NCBI RefSeq assembly: GCF_030651495.1
Contig: NZ_JAUSFI010000023.1
Location: 1-64,000 of the forward strand
Source of the DNA: Undibacterium sp.
GTDB lineage: Bacteria; Pseudomonadota; Gammaproteobacteria; Burkholderiales; Burkholderiaceae_D
Direction of reading: 5' to 3'
DNA length: 64,000 nt
The notes under the pieces were generated by a model that was given only the letters and a program-made list of their open reading frames with translations, had not been told where the DNA came from and did not search any database. Both the position numbers and the translations under genes were made by a program. Shown in pieces: positions 19,258 through 28,633 of the stretch (the first letter of the stretch is position 1; each line of letters starts with the position of its first letter).

Positions 19258-20001
19258 CTACATGCGGAAATGCTCTCCCAGATAAACGCGCCGCACCGAT
19301 TCGTTGCTGATAATTTCATCTGGGCTACCGCTGGCTAATACCGCACCCTGATTGATGATGCAGGCATGATCACAGATTCCCAGCGTTTCACGCACATTGT
19401 GATCCGTGATCAGGACGCCAATACCACGTCCCTTTAAAAAACGCACGATGCGCTGTATCTCGATGACCGCAATCGGATCAACTCCGGCAAAGGGTTCATC
19501 GAGTAACACAAAGCGTGGATTGGTCGCCAGCGCGCGGGCAATCTCTACCCGCCTGCGTTCGCCGCCGGATAAGGATAAAGCTTGATTTTCGCGTATGCCT
19601 TCGATCTGCAACTCTGCCAGTAGGGTATCGAGCCGTTGCTCGATGACGGGTTTGGACAGGTACTTGCCATGTTCATCTTTTTGCAATTCCAGCACCGCGC
19701 GAATATTATCTTCTACCGACAATTTGCGAAACACCGACGCCTCTTGCGGCAGATAAGACAAACCGAGTTTGGCGCGCTGATGGATCGGTAAGCGTGAGAT
19801 GTCGACGCCATCGATATCGATCTTGCCGGCATCGGATGGCACTAAGCCGACAATCATGTAGAACGAGGTGGTTTTGCCTGCGCCATTTGGGCCAAGTAAA
19901 CCAACTACTTCACCACTTTTCACTTGTAACGATACATCGCGCACTACCTGGCGTGCGCCATAGCGTTTTTGCAACCCTTGAACGACCAATGTACTCGTCA
20001 T
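19258..20001 (-). CDS. lptB: LPS export ABC transporter ATP-binding protein LptB
   Basis: LptB powers extraction of LPS from the inner membrane with LptFG (not in this window). The 247-residue ATPase has Walker [17 protein letters not shown], the LptB-type [18 protein letters not shown], signature [15 protein letters not shown], Walker [14 protein letters not shown] and switch His in [10 protein letters not shown]. It starts 2 bases after the lptA stop. Its order within lptC-lptA-lptB-rpoN confirms identity. Confidence 0.97.
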   Translation of the reverse strand: MTSTLVVQGLQKRYGARQVVRDVSLQVKSGEVVGLLGPNGAGKTTSFYMIVGLVPSDAGKIDIDGVDISRLPIHQRAKLGLSYLPQEASVFRKLSVEDNIRAVLELQKDEHGKYLSKPVIEQRLDTLLAELQIEGIRENQALSLSGGERRRVEIARALATNPRFVLLDEPFAGVDPIAVIEIQRIVRFLKGRGIGVLITDHNVRETLGICDHACIINQGAVLASGSPDEIISNESVRRVYLGEHFRM

Positions 20002-20002
20002 A

Positions 20003-20605
20003 TCAGTTCGCTTGCTTATCGGTTTTAGGTTGCAGCGTCAACTTCACACGGCCAGCACCCGGCACATGTTTTCCGCTGCTGCTGTTGGTCGCAATGAAGA
20101 CATCATTGAGGCTGTCATAGGAAAGGAATTCGCCTTCCTGTTCTTGCGTCACTTTTTTACCCTCCAGATACCTAATTCTTGCCCTGGTAATAAAGGTGAC
20201 TAGTTCAGTTTTGTCATCGTATTCGACGCGGTCTGCTTCGCCTTCTACCCATAAATCATTGCCGCCATCGCGCTTCTGACGGAATGACGCAAGCTTGCCC
20301 GGCGAGGCGAACAGTACCGCATTCTGATGCCCGTCAGCACTTTTAGTGATGACGGCGCGGTCTGCTTTAACGATCAGTGTGCCGCGTGTCAGTATCACTT
20401 CGCCAGTCAGGGTAGTGATGTTTTTCTTGCCATCAAGATTGGCAAGCTCGGCTTCGATATTGGTTTCTTTTTGGCTATCGGCTTTCTCGGCATGTGCCGA
20501 TGCCAAGGGCAGCAAGCAAGACAGGACGAAGCTCAGATTTCTGGCGAAAGGAAGCAAGATCGGATGGCGTGGGGATAGAGTAAATTTTTTCATCGTGGCT
20601 ATCAT
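20003..20605 (-). CDS. lptA: LPS transport periplasmic protein LptA
   Basis: LptA forms the periplasmic bridge carrying LPS between LptC and the outer-membrane LptDE. The product of about 200 residues has a signal peptide ending near ASAHA and an OstA-like beta-jellyroll domain ([36 protein letters not shown]). The track start at 20605 overlaps the lptC stop by ATGA; an internal Met four codons on (20593) is an alternative. Surface features fit the family length. Confidence 0.92.
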   Translation of the reverse strand: MIATMKKFTLSPRHPILLPFARNLSFVLSCLLPLASAHAEKADSQKETNIEAELANLDGKKNITTLTGEVILTRGTLIVKADRAVITKSADGHQNAVLFASPGKLASFRQKRDGGNDLWVEGEADRVEYDDKTELVTFITRARIRYLEGKKVTQEQEGEFLSYDSLNDVFIATNSSSGKHVPGAGRVKLTLQPKTDKQAN

Positions 20606-21243
20606 GAATGCGGTTTTAGTTCGACCCCGGGCCTGGAGAGGCGGGCACGTACTTTGTTTAATAGCTGCAATTGCTGGGTGCGGTTATCCGCGATCAGGCC
20701 TGTGGCGTGGATTTCGGAACTAGTCGTGATCAGCGTGACTTCCTGGTCCGTTTTCATGACATCGTCATCCGGCAGCAGCAGCAGGTAGTTTGATTGTAAT
20801 TTCATATAACTGGCATTCGCACTGACCGGTCTTTCAACTTGAACATCCCCTTGCAGGTGAATTTGATCATGCTCGCGTATAGGTGAAATCTCTTGGGTTT
20901 TTTGTTCGATCACGGCGTGCTCGGCACGGATATTGAGTGGCATCTGGTCGGCATTAAAACTGTTGATGCGCGGCTGCTCAATTTCAAAATTATCGTTCAG
21001 TGGATGATGCGTCAGTCGTTTGCCGGTAATGTGATAATTCACTTTGCCGTTGTTGGGCAGGCGAATGAAATCGAATTGTTCCACATAATAATCAGGCTCA
21101 CTGCGGGCGGAGGAGCGCGAATTTCCCACCTCATCGTTGCGCCGCATGACTTGCAGCATCCAGAAACTGCCGAGCGCCACTACGGCCAGCAAGACGATTG
21201 CCAGCCAGATGCGGAAACGATCAGCGGTCAGGTAGTATTTCAT
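20602..21243 (-). CDS. lptC: LPS export system protein LptC
   Basis: LptC is a bitopic inner-membrane protein that receives LPS from LptB2FG and hands it to LptA. The 213-residue product has one N-terminal helix (about residues 12-31, IWLAIVLLAVVALGSFWML) and a periplasmic jellyroll domain with the family phrase YYVEQFDFIRLPNNGKVNYHITGKRLTHHP. It overlaps kdsC by 4 bases upstream and lptA by 4 bases downstream, indicating coupled translation. Confidence 0.92.
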   Translation of the reverse strand: MKYYLTADRFRIWLAIVLLAVVALGSFWMLQVMRRNDEVGNSRSSARSEPDYYVEQFDFIRLPNNGKVNYHITGKRLTHHPLNDNFEIEQPRINSFNADQMPLNIRAEHAVIEQKTQEISPIREHDQIHLQGDVQVERPVSANASYMKLQSNYLLLLPDDDVMKTDQEVTLITTSSEIHATGLIADNRTQQLQLLNKVRARLSRPGVELKPHS

Positions 21244-21770
21244 GTCAAGAAACCGGCTAAAGCCTGATCATATTTGCCTTGCGCCTGCAAAATAAAATCA
21301 CAAATTTCACGTGCCGCACCATTCCCACCGGTGGCAACGGTCACATAATCAACGCGTGATTTCACTTCGGCATGGCCGTTTGGCACACTGGCGGAAAAGC
21401 CAACCCTTGATAACACCGGTAAATCAATCACATCATCACCAGCAAAGCCACAATGTGCCGGCGCTACTGCCAAGACCGCGATTAATTCCAGAAATGCCGC
21501 TTTTTTATCATGGATACCTTGCATTAAATGCGTAATGCCGAGATCTGCCGCACGTTTCGCGACGATAGGCGATTGGCGTGCGCTGATGATGGCGGTGATG
21601 ATGCCGACTTCTTGTAATAATTTAATGCCCTGACCATCGAGCACATTGAAGGTCTTCATGACTTCGCCCTCAGGGCCAAAATGCAGGCAGCCGTCAGTCA
21701 GGATGCCGTCGACATCAAAGATCATCAGTTGTACTTGTGCTGCTTTTTTCAGTGCAGAGAGGCTCATCAA
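21240..21770 (-). CDS. kdsC: 3-deoxy-D-manno-octulosonate 8-phosphate phosphatase
   Basis: KdsC removes phosphate from Kdo-8-phosphate during Kdo synthesis for LPS. The 176-residue HAD-type enzyme without a cap domain has the nucleophile motif IFDVDGILTDG, motif II SARQSP, and motif III AGDDVIDLPVL. Size matches tetrameric KdsC enzymes. It overlaps kdsD and lptC by 4 bases each, placing it inside one LPS operon. Confidence 0.95.
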   Translation of the reverse strand: MMSLSALKKAAQVQLMIFDVDGILTDGCLHFGPEGEVMKTFNVLDGQGIKLLQEVGIITAIISARQSPIVAKRAADLGITHLMQGIHDKKAAFLELIAVLAVAPAHCGFAGDDVIDLPVLSRVGFSASVPNGHAEVKSRVDYVTVATGGNGAAREICDFILQAQGKYDQALAGFLT

Positions 21771-22825
21771 ATTACCTTGGCGCGGGTGAGATCGTGAATA
21801 TGCAGGGCACCGACCAATTTGCCGGTTTCATCGGCGACCAATAATTGGTTAATGCGGTAAGTTTCCATGACTTCGACCGCCTCGACCGCGAGTTGTTCGG
21901 GGCGAATGCTGCGCGGGTTTTTGCGCATGACGTCAGCGATGTTCAGTTGCGAAAAATCCTGTACTTTTTCCATTAACCGACGTAAGTCACCATCGGTAAA
22001 TACGCCGATGATGTGCTGATCCGGGTCGACTACGGCAGTCATCGCCATGCCTTTCTGGGTGATTTCTAACAAAGCCGTAGTCAGCTTGGTTTCTGGCGAC
22101 ACTTGTGGAATCGCGTCCCCCGTGCGCATCACATCCCGCACATGGGTCAGCAGGCGGCGGCCTAGGCTGCCGCCCGGATGAGATCGGGCAAAATCTTCTT
22201 CGCGAAAGCCGCGGGCGTCCAGCACCGCGACGGCCAGGGCATCGCCCATCGCCAGGGTGACCGTGGTGCTGGCAGTGGGTGCCAGATTTAAAGGACAGGC
22301 TTCTTTGGCTACCTGTACGCTCAAGTGCACATCGGCTAAATCGGCCAGGCTAGACGCGGGGTTGCCCGTCATGGCAATCAATTTGACACCGAGACGCTTG
22401 ATGGTGGGCACAATAGACATTAATTCGCTTGCTTCACCAGAATAAGAGATGGCGATAAACACATCTTGCCGGGTCACCATGCCAAGATCGCCATGGGCTG
22501 CTTCCGCCGGATGGACGAAGAACGACGGCGTCCCGGTGGAGGCAAAAGTGGCGGCGATCTTGCGCGCAATATGGCCTGATTTTCCTATGCCAGAGACCAC
22601 TACACGGCCTTCGCACTGCAGCAGCAAAGACATCGCTTGCGTAAATGACATAGCGTCGGAGGCGGCGCCAGAGGCGGCATCGGCGGTCAGTCTTTGTTTC
22701 AGGGCGAGGATGGCGTCGGCTTCGATCTGTAGCGTTTCGCAGGCGAGTTGCAGTGCATGGGCAGCGGCATCTGCGGCGGGCGCAACGGCAGCGCCAAGAG
22801 AGGAGGGGGCGTTAAAATTACTCAT
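21767..22825 (-). CDS. kdsD: Arabinose-5-phosphate isomerase, KdsD/KpsF family
   Basis: KdsD converts ribulose-5-phosphate to arabinose-5-phosphate, the first step towards Kdo. The ATG at 22825 (MSNFNAPSS) gives about 352 residues; the ORF-track start two codons earlier is a TTG. The N-terminal SIS domain shows VVVSGIGKSGHIARKIAATFASTG and HGDLGM, and two CBS domains follow (VIGVFTDGDLRRLM, INQLLVADETGKLVGALHIHDL). It is the first gene of the minus-strand LPS/rpoN cluster and is divergent from the Kef-type antiporter with about 130 bases between starts. Confidence 0.94.
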   Translation of the reverse strand: MSNFNAPSSLGAAVAPAADAAAHALQLACETLQIEADAILALKQRLTADAASGAASDAMSFTQAMSLLLQCEGRVVVSGIGKSGHIARKIAATFASTGTPSFFVHPAEAAHGDLGMVTRQDVFIAISYSGEASELMSIVPTIKRLGVKLIAMTGNPASSLADLADVHLSVQVAKEACPLNLAPTASTTVTLAMGDALAVAVLDARGFREEDFARSHPGGSLGRRLLTHVRDVMRTGDAIPQVSPETKLTTALLEITQKGMAMTAVVDPDQHIIGVFTDGDLRRLMEKVQDFSQLNIADVMRKNPRSIRPEQLAVEAVEVMETYRINQLLVADETGKLVGALHIHDLTRAKVI

Positions 22826-22959
22826 GCCCAAAGTATAAACGAGTTTTTGCTAAGCAAGAACTCTGCCAGTGGCAGCAAAATGAATATTGTTCCTTGATTG
22901 TGCATTTTCGCCGGGCTTTGTTGATCTTTAGCATCGTTAAATCGGCAATAATAAAGGAT

Positions 22960-24942
22960 ATGACTGCTCTCGATACCACACTACTCTTGTTAAGCGCCGC
23001 TGTCCTTGGGGTGGTGGCTGTTCGCATGCTCCAATTACCTCCTATGCTGGGCTATCTGGCGGTGGGCATTTTGGTTGGTCCGCATGGATTGGGTCTGGCG
23101 CAGGAAAGCTCGGCAACCCATGAGTTGGCCGAGTTTGGGGTAGTTTTTTTGATGTTTTCGATCGGCCTGGAGTTTTCTTTAGCTAAATTGATGTCGATGC
23201 GGCGGGCTGTTTTTGGCTTGGGGATGGCACAGGTTATCTTGACCATCGCGCTGGCCATGGTCTGTGGCCTGGCTGCGGCATATTGGCTGCCAGGCCAATT
23301 TAAGATGAGCTGGCAAGCGGCATTTGCCTTGGGTGGCGCGATGGCGATGTCTTCTACCGCCATCGTCTCTAAAATGCTGACTGAAAAATCAGAACTGGAG
23401 AGCCCGCACGGGCGGCAGATTATCAGCGTCCTGTTGTTTCAAGATCTGGCCGTGGTGCCGTTGCTGATTTTGGTGCCGGCGCTGGCATCGCATTCGGGCG
23501 ATCTGGTTGAGACTCTGGCGTGGGCCAGTGGCAAGGCGGCACTGGTCTTGTTTCTCTTGCTGTTCCTGGGGCAAAAGTTGGTGCGCAGCTGGTTTAGTAT
23601 CGTGGTCAAGCGGCGCTCGCAAGAGTTGTTTATGTTAAACCTGCTGCTGATCACCTTGGGGGCTGCCTGGTTGACCGAGCGAGCGGGCTTATCGATGGCG
23701 CTGGGTGCTTTCGTCGCTGGTATGCTGATTTCTGAAACGGAGTATAAGCATCAGGTGGAAGAGGATATCAAGTCTTTCCGAGATGTGTTGTTGGGGCTGT
23801 TTTTCATCACGATAGGCATGTTGCTCAATCTCCGTTTGGTGATCGATCATGGCTGGCTGATGCTGTTGTTGCTGATTGGGCCGGTATTGTTGAAATTTGG
23901 CTTGATTACGGCTTTGTCGCGCCTCTTTGGCGGCTCTACCAGTGTTGCCTTGCGCACTGGCTTGGGCCTGGCGCAGGCCGGTGAGTTCGGCTTCGTTTTG
24001 CTGAATCAGGCTGGCGGGCTGCAATTGGTCGACCCCTTGTTGCTGCAGTTAATACTTGCCTCGATGGTATTGTCGATGATTATTGCGCCTTTTGTTCTGG
24101 CGAAGTCTGATGTGATCGTTTTGAAACTTTCCGCCAATGAATGGATGATGCAATCGCTGGCGCTGACCCAGATCGCCGCACGCACCATGAACACACAAAA
24201 ACATGTGATCATCGCAGGCTTTGGCCGCAGTGGCCAAAGCCTGGCGCGTTTGCTGGCAGAAGAAAATATTGAATACCATGCGCTTGATCTCGATCCGGAT
24301 CGCATTCGCGAGGCGCAGACCGCTGGCGCCAACGTGTCTTACGGCGATGCCGCCAGGCGTGAGAGTTTGCTGGCCGCCGGTATCAATCGCGCTGCCGCCT
24401 TGGTGGTGACGTATAGCAACACCAATTCGGCGCTGAAAATTTTACACTTTGTCCATGAGCTGAACCCGAGCTTGCCGGTGATCGTGCGTAGCCACGACGA
24501 TACCGATCTGGATAAATTGCGCGCGGCCGGTGCCACCGAAGTAGTGCCAGAGCTGATGGAAGGCAGTCTGATGCTGGCATCGCATGCGTTAGTTTTGTTA
24601 GGCGTGCCCTTGCGCCGGGTGGTGCGCAGAGTGCAGACGGCACGATTTGAACGCTATCAATCGTTGCGCGGTTTTTTTTATGGCCCCAGTGATGCTGCCG
24701 ATGGTCCGGAGAATATGCAACTCCGTCTGCATACGGTGGTGCTGAGCGAACGCGCTAAAAATGTAGGAAAAACTTTGGCCGAGTTGAATTTGAATGAGTT
24801 GGGGGTTGATGTCACTACGGTGCGACGCGGCAAGGATAGGCTGGAGCCAGATCCAGACATCGTCTTGCAAGCACTGGACGTTGTTGTAGTGCGGGGCACC
24901 GCAGAAAGCGTCGCAAGAGCTGAGCAGCGACTGTTAAAATAA
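22960..24942 (+). CDS. Monovalent cation:proton antiporter-2 (KefB/KefC-type) with TrkA-N domain
   Basis: This is a membrane potassium/proton antiporter of the CPA2 family. ATG 22960 follows AAAGGA and gives about 660 residues; the upstream 22 codons on the track lack support. The first about 385 residues form 11-12 helices with [16 protein letters not shown] and [23 protein letters not shown], the conserved CPA2 features. A Rossmann-type TrkA-N domain follows ([21 protein letters not shown]), then a TrkA-C-like domain at the end (about 580-660). A Kef-like glutathione-gated potassium efflux role is likely, but ion specificity is not readable. The gene is divergent from kdsD and 29 bases before apt. 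Confidence 0.9.
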   Translation: MTALDTTLLLLSAAVLGVVAVRMLQLPPMLGYLAVGILVGPHGLGLAQESSATHELAEFGVVFLMFSIGLEFSLAKLMSMRRAVFGLGMAQVILTIALAMVCGLAAAYWLPGQFKMSWQAAFALGGAMAMSSTAIVSKMLTEKSELESPHGRQIISVLLFQDLAVVPLLILVPALASHSGDLVETLAWASGKAALVLFLLLFLGQKLVRSWFSIVVKRRSQELFMLNLLLITLGAAWLTERAGLSMALGAFVAGMLISETEYKHQVEEDIKSFRDVLLGLFFITIGMLLNLRLVIDHGWLMLLLLIGPVLLKFGLITALSRLFGGSTSVALRTGLGLAQAGEFGFVLLNQAGGLQLVDPLLLQLILASMVLSMIIAPFVLAKSDVIVLKLSANEWMMQSLALTQIAARTMNTQKHVIIAGFGRSGQSLARLLAEENIEYHALDLDPDRIREAQTAGANVSYGDAARRESLLAAGINRAAALVVTYSNTNSALKILHFVHELNPSLPVIVRSHDDTDLDKLRAAGATEVVPELMEGSLMLASHALVLLGVPLRRVVRRVQTARFERYQSLRGFFYGPSDAADGPENMQLRLHTVVLSERAKNVGKTLAELNLNELGVDVTTVRRGKDRLEPDPDIVLQALDVVVVRGTAESVARAEQRLLK

Positions 24943-24971
24943 CGGGTTATTTAAAATTTGAAGGGCCGCGC

Positions 24972-25517
24972 GTGATATTTAATCCATCCGACTATATTAA
25001 AGAGCATATCCGTACTGTGGAGAATTGGCCGCAGCAAGGCATTATGTTCCGCGACATCACCCCCTTGCTGCAAAATCCCAAGGTATTTCGTGTCTTGATC
25101 GATATGTTTGTGCACCGTTACATGGATGCCAAACTCGATATGGTTGCCGGCCTGGATGCGCGCGGTTTTATCATCGGTTCGGTGGTCGCGTATGAGCTCA
25201 ATCTGGGTTTCGTGCCGATACGAAAAAAGGGTAAGTTACCTTTTAAAACCGTTTCTGAAGAGTATGAACTTGAATATGGCAGCGCCACGGTAGAGTTGCA
25301 TACCGACGCCTGTCAAGCCGGTGACCGCGTCGTGTTAATTGATGACTTGATCGCTACCGGTGGCACCATGATGGCGGGCAAAAAATTGCTCGAGCGTTTG
25401 GGCGCGATCGTGGTAGAGGGTGCCGCCATTGTTGATCTGCCAGAGTTGGGCGGCTCTAATTTGATAAAATCCAGCGGTTTGCCTTTATATACGGTGTGTG
25501 ATTTTTCCGGGCATTGA
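24972..25517 (+). CDS. apt: Adenine phosphoribosyltransferase
   Basis: Apt salvages adenine to AMP using PRPP in the cytoplasm. The 181-residue product, from a GTG start preceded by AAGGG, contains the family segments [36 protein letters not shown] and the PRPP loop [14 protein letters not shown]. Length is normal. It ends upstream of a clear terminator, so it likely shares a transcript only with the antiporter. Confidence 0.95.
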   Translation: MIFNPSDYIKEHIRTVENWPQQGIMFRDITPLLQNPKVFRVLIDMFVHRYMDAKLDMVAGLDARGFIIGSVVAYELNLGFVPIRKKGKLPFKTVSEEYELEYGSATVELHTDACQAGDRVVLIDDLIATGGTMMAGKKLLERLGAIVVEGAAIVDLPELGGSNLIKSSGLPLYTVCDFSGH

Positions 25518-25536
25518 TCGGTCACTTGATCGGCAT

Positions 25537-25581
25537 ATACTCCCATGAGTATATATTTACTGCGCATATAGAATATGCGCA
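25537..25581 (+). repeat. Dispersed two-hairpin element, copy B
   Basis: ATACTCCC-N3-AGTATATATT is followed by GCGCA-N8-ATGCGCA, the same block order as the copies at 15896-15943 (minus) and 61779-61824. It sits just downstream of apt and before that gene's terminator. Confidence 0.6.
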
Positions 25582-25627
25582 ATCTGTATGGTTTTTTACT
25601 ATACTCCTCCTATTTATCTGAATTTTC

Positions 25628-25666
25628 AAAAAGACTGAGCGGCTGGCGATGGCACTCAGTCTTTTT
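25628..25666 (+). terminator. Intrinsic terminator after apt
   Basis: AAAAAGACTGAG pairs with CTCAGTCTTTTT over a loop of about 15 bases, ending in a T-run. It separates apt from the SAH-riboswitch transcription unit. Confidence 0.85.
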
Positions 25667-25716
25667 CATGACGGCAGATATTTCGTTGAGTGTACATTTG
25701 CGTTATACTGCGGGTC

Positions 25717-25781
25717 TTCCAAGGAGCGTTGCGACAGGGTCTACCCCGCCAGGCTTGGAATCATCACAACCGCGCTCACGT
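25717..25781 (+). promoter_or_regulatory. S-adenosylhomocysteine (SAH) riboswitch
   Basis: The leader matches the known ahcY-associated SAH aptamer: CCAAGGAGCGTTGCGAC, then CCAGGCTTGG, then CAACCGCGCTCAC. CCAAG (25719-25723) pairs with CTTGG (25754-25758) and GAGCG (25724-25728) with CGCTC (25773-25777), giving the aptamer's pseudoknot-like arrangement. In this class SAH binding raises expression of the SAH-degrading gene. The aptamer ends about 30 bases before ahcY and its AAAGGAGGG ribosome site, so control could act on translation start. A possible -10 TATACT lies at 25704-25709. Confidence 0.9.
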
Positions 25782-25809
25782 TACTTTTTTCAATCGAAAG
25801 GAGGGCGTG

Positions 25810-27249
25810 ATGAACGCCGCCACAATGACTACTCAAGATATTACCCAAGATTTTTTAGTTGCCGATCTCAGCCTGGCTGATTGGGGCCGTAAAGAAATCA
25901 GTATTGCCGAAACAGAAATGCCTGGCCTGATGGCAATTCGTGAAGAATTCGCACTCACCCAACCTCTGCGTGGCGCCCGTATTACCGGCTCCTTGCACAT
26001 GACGATCCAGACTGCCGTGCTGATCGAAACCTTGAAAGCGCTCGGCGCAGAAGTACGCTGGGCTTCCTGCAATATTTATTCAACGCAAGATCATGCGGCC
26101 GCTGCCATTGCCGACGGCGGCACGCCTGTGTTTGCCTTCAAGGGCGAAAACCTGGATGAATACTGGGATTTCACGCACCGTATCTTTGAATGGCCGAAGG
26201 ATGAAAATGGCTCGGTAGTTTTCTCCAACATGATTCTCGATGACGGTGGCGATGCGACGCTGTTGCTGCATCTGGGTAGCCGTGCCGAGAAAGATATGTC
26301 GGTACTGGCAAATCCTGGTTCGGAAGAAGAAATCTGCCTGTTCAATGCGATCAAGTCGCACTTGAAAGCTGAACCGGATTGGTATTCCCGTCGTTTGCCG
26401 CACATCCTTGGCGTCACCGAAGAAACCACCACCGGCGTGCACCGTTTGTACCAGATGCACAAAGAAGGCAAACTCGCCTTCCCGGCAATTAACGTCAACG
26501 ATTCCGTGACCAAATCGAAGTTCGACAACCTGTATGGTTGCCGCGAATCGCTGGTCGATGGTATCAAGCGTGCCACTGATGTCATGATCGCCGGCAAGGT
26601 TGCCGTCATCGCCGGTTATGGCGACGTCGGCAAGGGCTGCTGCCAAGCCATGCGCGCCTTGTCGGCCCAAGTCTGGGTCACTGAAATCGACCCGATCTGC
26701 GCCCTGCAAGCGGCGATGGAAGGTTTCCGTGTCGTGACGATGGAATACGCCGCCGAACATGGCGATATTTTTGTCACCACTACCGGAAATTACCACGTCA
26801 TCAGCCATGAACACATGCTGAAGATGAAAAACAATGCCATCGTCTGTAACATTGGTCACTTTGATAATGAGATCGACGTTGCCTCGATTAAAAAATATCA
26901 GTGGGATAACATCAAGCCGCAAGTCGATCACGTCATCTTCCCTGACGGCAAGCGCATCATTTTGCTGGCCGAAGGCCGTCTGGTGAATCTCGGTTGCGGT
27001 ACCGGCCATCCATCGTATGTGATGAGTTCTTCGTTTGCCAACCAGACCATTGCGCAGATAGAATTGTTCGCCAACACCTCGCAATATCCGGTCGGCGTTT
27101 ACACTTTACCTAAGCATCTGGATGAAAAAGTTGCGCGTCTGCAGTTGAAGACACTCAATGCACAATTGAGCGTCTTGACCGACGAGCAAGCCAACTATAT
27201 CGGTGTTGCCAAATCAGGCCCTTACAAGCCTGAACACTATCGTTATTAA
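25810..27249 (+). CDS. ahcY: Adenosylhomocysteinase
   Basis: AhcY cleaves S-adenosylhomocysteine to adenosine and homocysteine, relieving product inhibition of methyltransferases. ATG 25810 ([10 protein letters not shown]) follows AAAGGAGGG and gives about 479 residues; the longer track start would run through the riboswitch. The NAD-binding motif [16 protein letters not shown], the N-terminal [15 protein letters not shown] and the C-terminal lysine/tyrosine tail KPEHYRY are all present, as is the insert typical of longer bacterial forms. It heads an ahcY-holin-metF unit under the SAH riboswitch. Confidence 0.97.
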   Translation: MNAATMTTQDITQDFLVADLSLADWGRKEISIAETEMPGLMAIREEFALTQPLRGARITGSLHMTIQTAVLIETLKALGAEVRWASCNIYSTQDHAAAAIADGGTPVFAFKGENLDEYWDFTHRIFEWPKDENGSVVFSNMILDDGGDATLLLHLGSRAEKDMSVLANPGSEEEICLFNAIKSHLKAEPDWYSRRLPHILGVTEETTTGVHRLYQMHKEGKLAFPAINVNDSVTKSKFDNLYGCRESLVDGIKRATDVMIAGKVAVIAGYGDVGKGCCQAMRALSAQVWVTEIDPICALQAAMEGFRVVTMEYAAEHGDIFVTTTGNYHVISHEHMLKMKNNAIVCNIGHFDNEIDVASIKKYQWDNIKPQVDHVIFPDGKRIILLAEGRLVNLGCGTGHPSYVMSSSFANQTIAQIELFANTSQYPVGVYTLPKHLDEKVARLQLKTLNAQLSVLTDEQANYIGVAKSGPYKPEHYRY

Positions 27250-27257
27250 TTGTCAGT

Positions 27258-27294
27258 TTCCCCCTCTCCCGCCTGAGGGCGAGGGGTTTTTGCC
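27258..27294 (+). terminator. GC-rich hairpin after ahcY
   Basis: CCCCTC and GAGGGG flank a CCGCCTGAGGGC loop and are followed by GTTTTTGCC. It could terminate a fraction of ahcY transcripts, but the next gene starts only 14 bases later with its own AAGGAG, so partial read-through seems likely. Confidence 0.55.
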
Positions 27295-27307
27295 TTAAGG
27301 AGACACC

Positions 27308-27661
27308 ATGCGCTTACTCGTAACCTGGCTGATCAACGCTTTAGCCTTACTCGCTTTACCTTACCTGATGCATTCGGTCTCTATCGACAGCTTTGGTACT
27401 GCCATGGTGGTCGCGCTGGTGTTAGGTTTTGTTAACACCATCATCCGTCCCATACTGGTTATCTTGACGCTACCCGTCACCGTAATGACCATGGGCTTGT
27501 TTATTTTTATAATTAACGGCGTTATGTTCTGGGCCGTCGCCAACATGATTGATGGCTTTCATGTCGCGGGATTTTGGTCCGCTGTGGGCGGGGCGCTGCT
27601 GTACAGCGTTATTTCCTGGACTCTCTCCACTTTACTTTTGCAAAATAATGGCCGCTCATAA
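27308..27661 (+). CDS. Phage-holin-family (YvlD-like) small membrane protein
   Basis: The 117-residue protein is almost entirely hydrophobic, with four helices and the family phrase NTIIRPILVILTLPVTVMTMGLFIFIINGVMFW. The name comes from a distant holin relation; chromosomal members are not known to lyse cells and have no firm function. AAGGAG lies before the ATG. Its end overlaps the metF start by 14 bases, tying it into the methyl-cycle operon. Placement between ahcY and metF recurs in Burkholderiales, so the position itself suggests a housekeeping link. Confidence 0.85.
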   Translation: MRLLVTWLINALALLALPYLMHSVSIDSFGTAMVVALVLGFVNTIIRPILVILTLPVTVMTMGLFIFIINGVMFWAVANMIDGFHVAGFWSAVGGALLYSVISWTLSTLLLQNNGRS

Positions 27662-28475
27662 TTTCAGTATAGAATTTTTCCCGCCCAAGACGGCGGAAGG
27701 TGCCGAAAAACTGCGTGCCACCCGTGCCAAACTGGCCGAGCTGCAGCCCAAGTATTTTTCCGTCACCTTCGGCGCCGGCGGCACGACCCAGCAAGGCACG
27801 CTCGATACGGTAGTCGAGATCCGTCAGGAAGGCTACGACGCCGCGCCGCACCTGTCTTGTGTCGGCGGCACCCGAGAGTCTATCCGCGCCATACTGCAAC
27901 AGTACCAGGCCAACGACATTCGTCGCCTGGTGGCCTTGCGCGGCGATCTGCCGAGCGGTTATGGCATGGGCGGTGAATTTCGTTACGCCAATGAGCTGGT
28001 CGAATTTATCCGTGCCGAAACCGGCGACTGGTTCCATATCGAAGTCGCCGCTTACCCGGAAATGCATCCGCAGGCGCGCTCGCCGCAAGATGATCTGGAC
28101 AGCTTTGTGCGCAAGATGCAAGCCGGTGCCAATGCCGCGATTACGCAGTATTTCTACAACGCCGACGCCTATTTTCAATTCGTCGAACTGGCGCAAAAAG
28201 CTGGCGTGACCGCGCCTATCGTGGCCGGTATCATGCCGATCACGAATAGCAGCCAGTTGCTGCGTTTTTCGGAAATGTGCGGCGCAGAAATTCCGCGCTG
28301 GGTCCGCCTGAAGCTCGCCAGCTATGGCGACGATACCGCCTCGATCAAGGCGTTTGGCTTAGATGTGGTGACGCATCTGTGCGAGCGCTTACTGGCCGGC
28401 GGCGCACCAGGATTACATTTTTATTCACTGAACCAGGCGGCGGCAACGACGGCGATCTGGCAGCGCCTGGTGTAG
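27648..28475 (+). CDS. metF: Methylenetetrahydrofolate reductase (NAD(P)H)
   Basis: MetF reduces 5,10-methylene-THF to 5-methyl-THF for methionine synthesis. ATG 27648 (MAAHNFSIEFFPPKT) starts the conserved N-terminal strand and gives about 275 residues; the track's extra 33 codons come from the overlapping holin frame. The FAD-barrel motifs SVTFGAGGTTQQGT, LVALRGDLPSG and QYFYNADAYFQFV are visible. Together with ahcY it regenerates the methyl donor cycle, and both probably respond to the SAH riboswitch. Confidence 0.96.
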   Translation: MAAHNFSIEFFPPKTAEGAEKLRATRAKLAELQPKYFSVTFGAGGTTQQGTLDTVVEIRQEGYDAAPHLSCVGGTRESIRAILQQYQANDIRRLVALRGDLPSGYGMGGEFRYANELVEFIRAETGDWFHIEVAAYPEMHPQARSPQDDLDSFVRKMQAGANAAITQYFYNADAYFQFVELAQKAGVTAPIVAGIMPITNSSQLLRFSEMCGAEIPRWVRLKLASYGDDTASIKAFGLDVVTHLCERLLAGGAPGLHFYSLNQAAATTAIWQRLV

Positions 28476-28489
28476 TTTTAAAATGCTCT

Positions 28490-28555
28490 GCGCAATGTTC
28501 ATGCGGCTTGTGGCGGCATTTAGTGCCAGAACCCGCATGGGATATGCGTCCAGGT
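28490..28555. repeat. Degenerate hairpin resembling the long-hairpin elements
   Basis: ATGCGG (28501-28506) can pair with CCGCAT (28533-28538), and CCGCATGGGATATGCG resembles the right arm of the element at 59263-59339. The left arm GCGCAATGTTC is diverged, so the stem is imperfect. It may be an eroded copy or chance similarity. Confidence 0.3.
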
Positions 28556-28579
28556 TTTTTAGCGGCATCGCTCAGGCAT

Positions 28580-28618
28580 AAAAAAAGGCAGAACCTTGAT
28601 TGCGTTCTGCCTTTTTTT
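28580..28618. terminator. Bidirectional terminator between metF and the M16 peptidase gene
   Basis: AGGCAGAAC (28586-28594) pairs perfectly with GTTCTGCCT (28604-28612); an A-run precedes and a T-run follows, so it can end convergent transcripts of metF (plus) and the M16 gene (minus). Confidence 0.9.
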
Positions 28619-28633
28619 ACTGCATTTTCTTTC

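Noticed and set aside
26080-27084. Long minus-strand ORF (334 codons) opposite ahcY
   Set aside because: It lies wholly antisense to the strongly supported ahcY, has no recognisable domain and is explained by codon bias of the sense gene.
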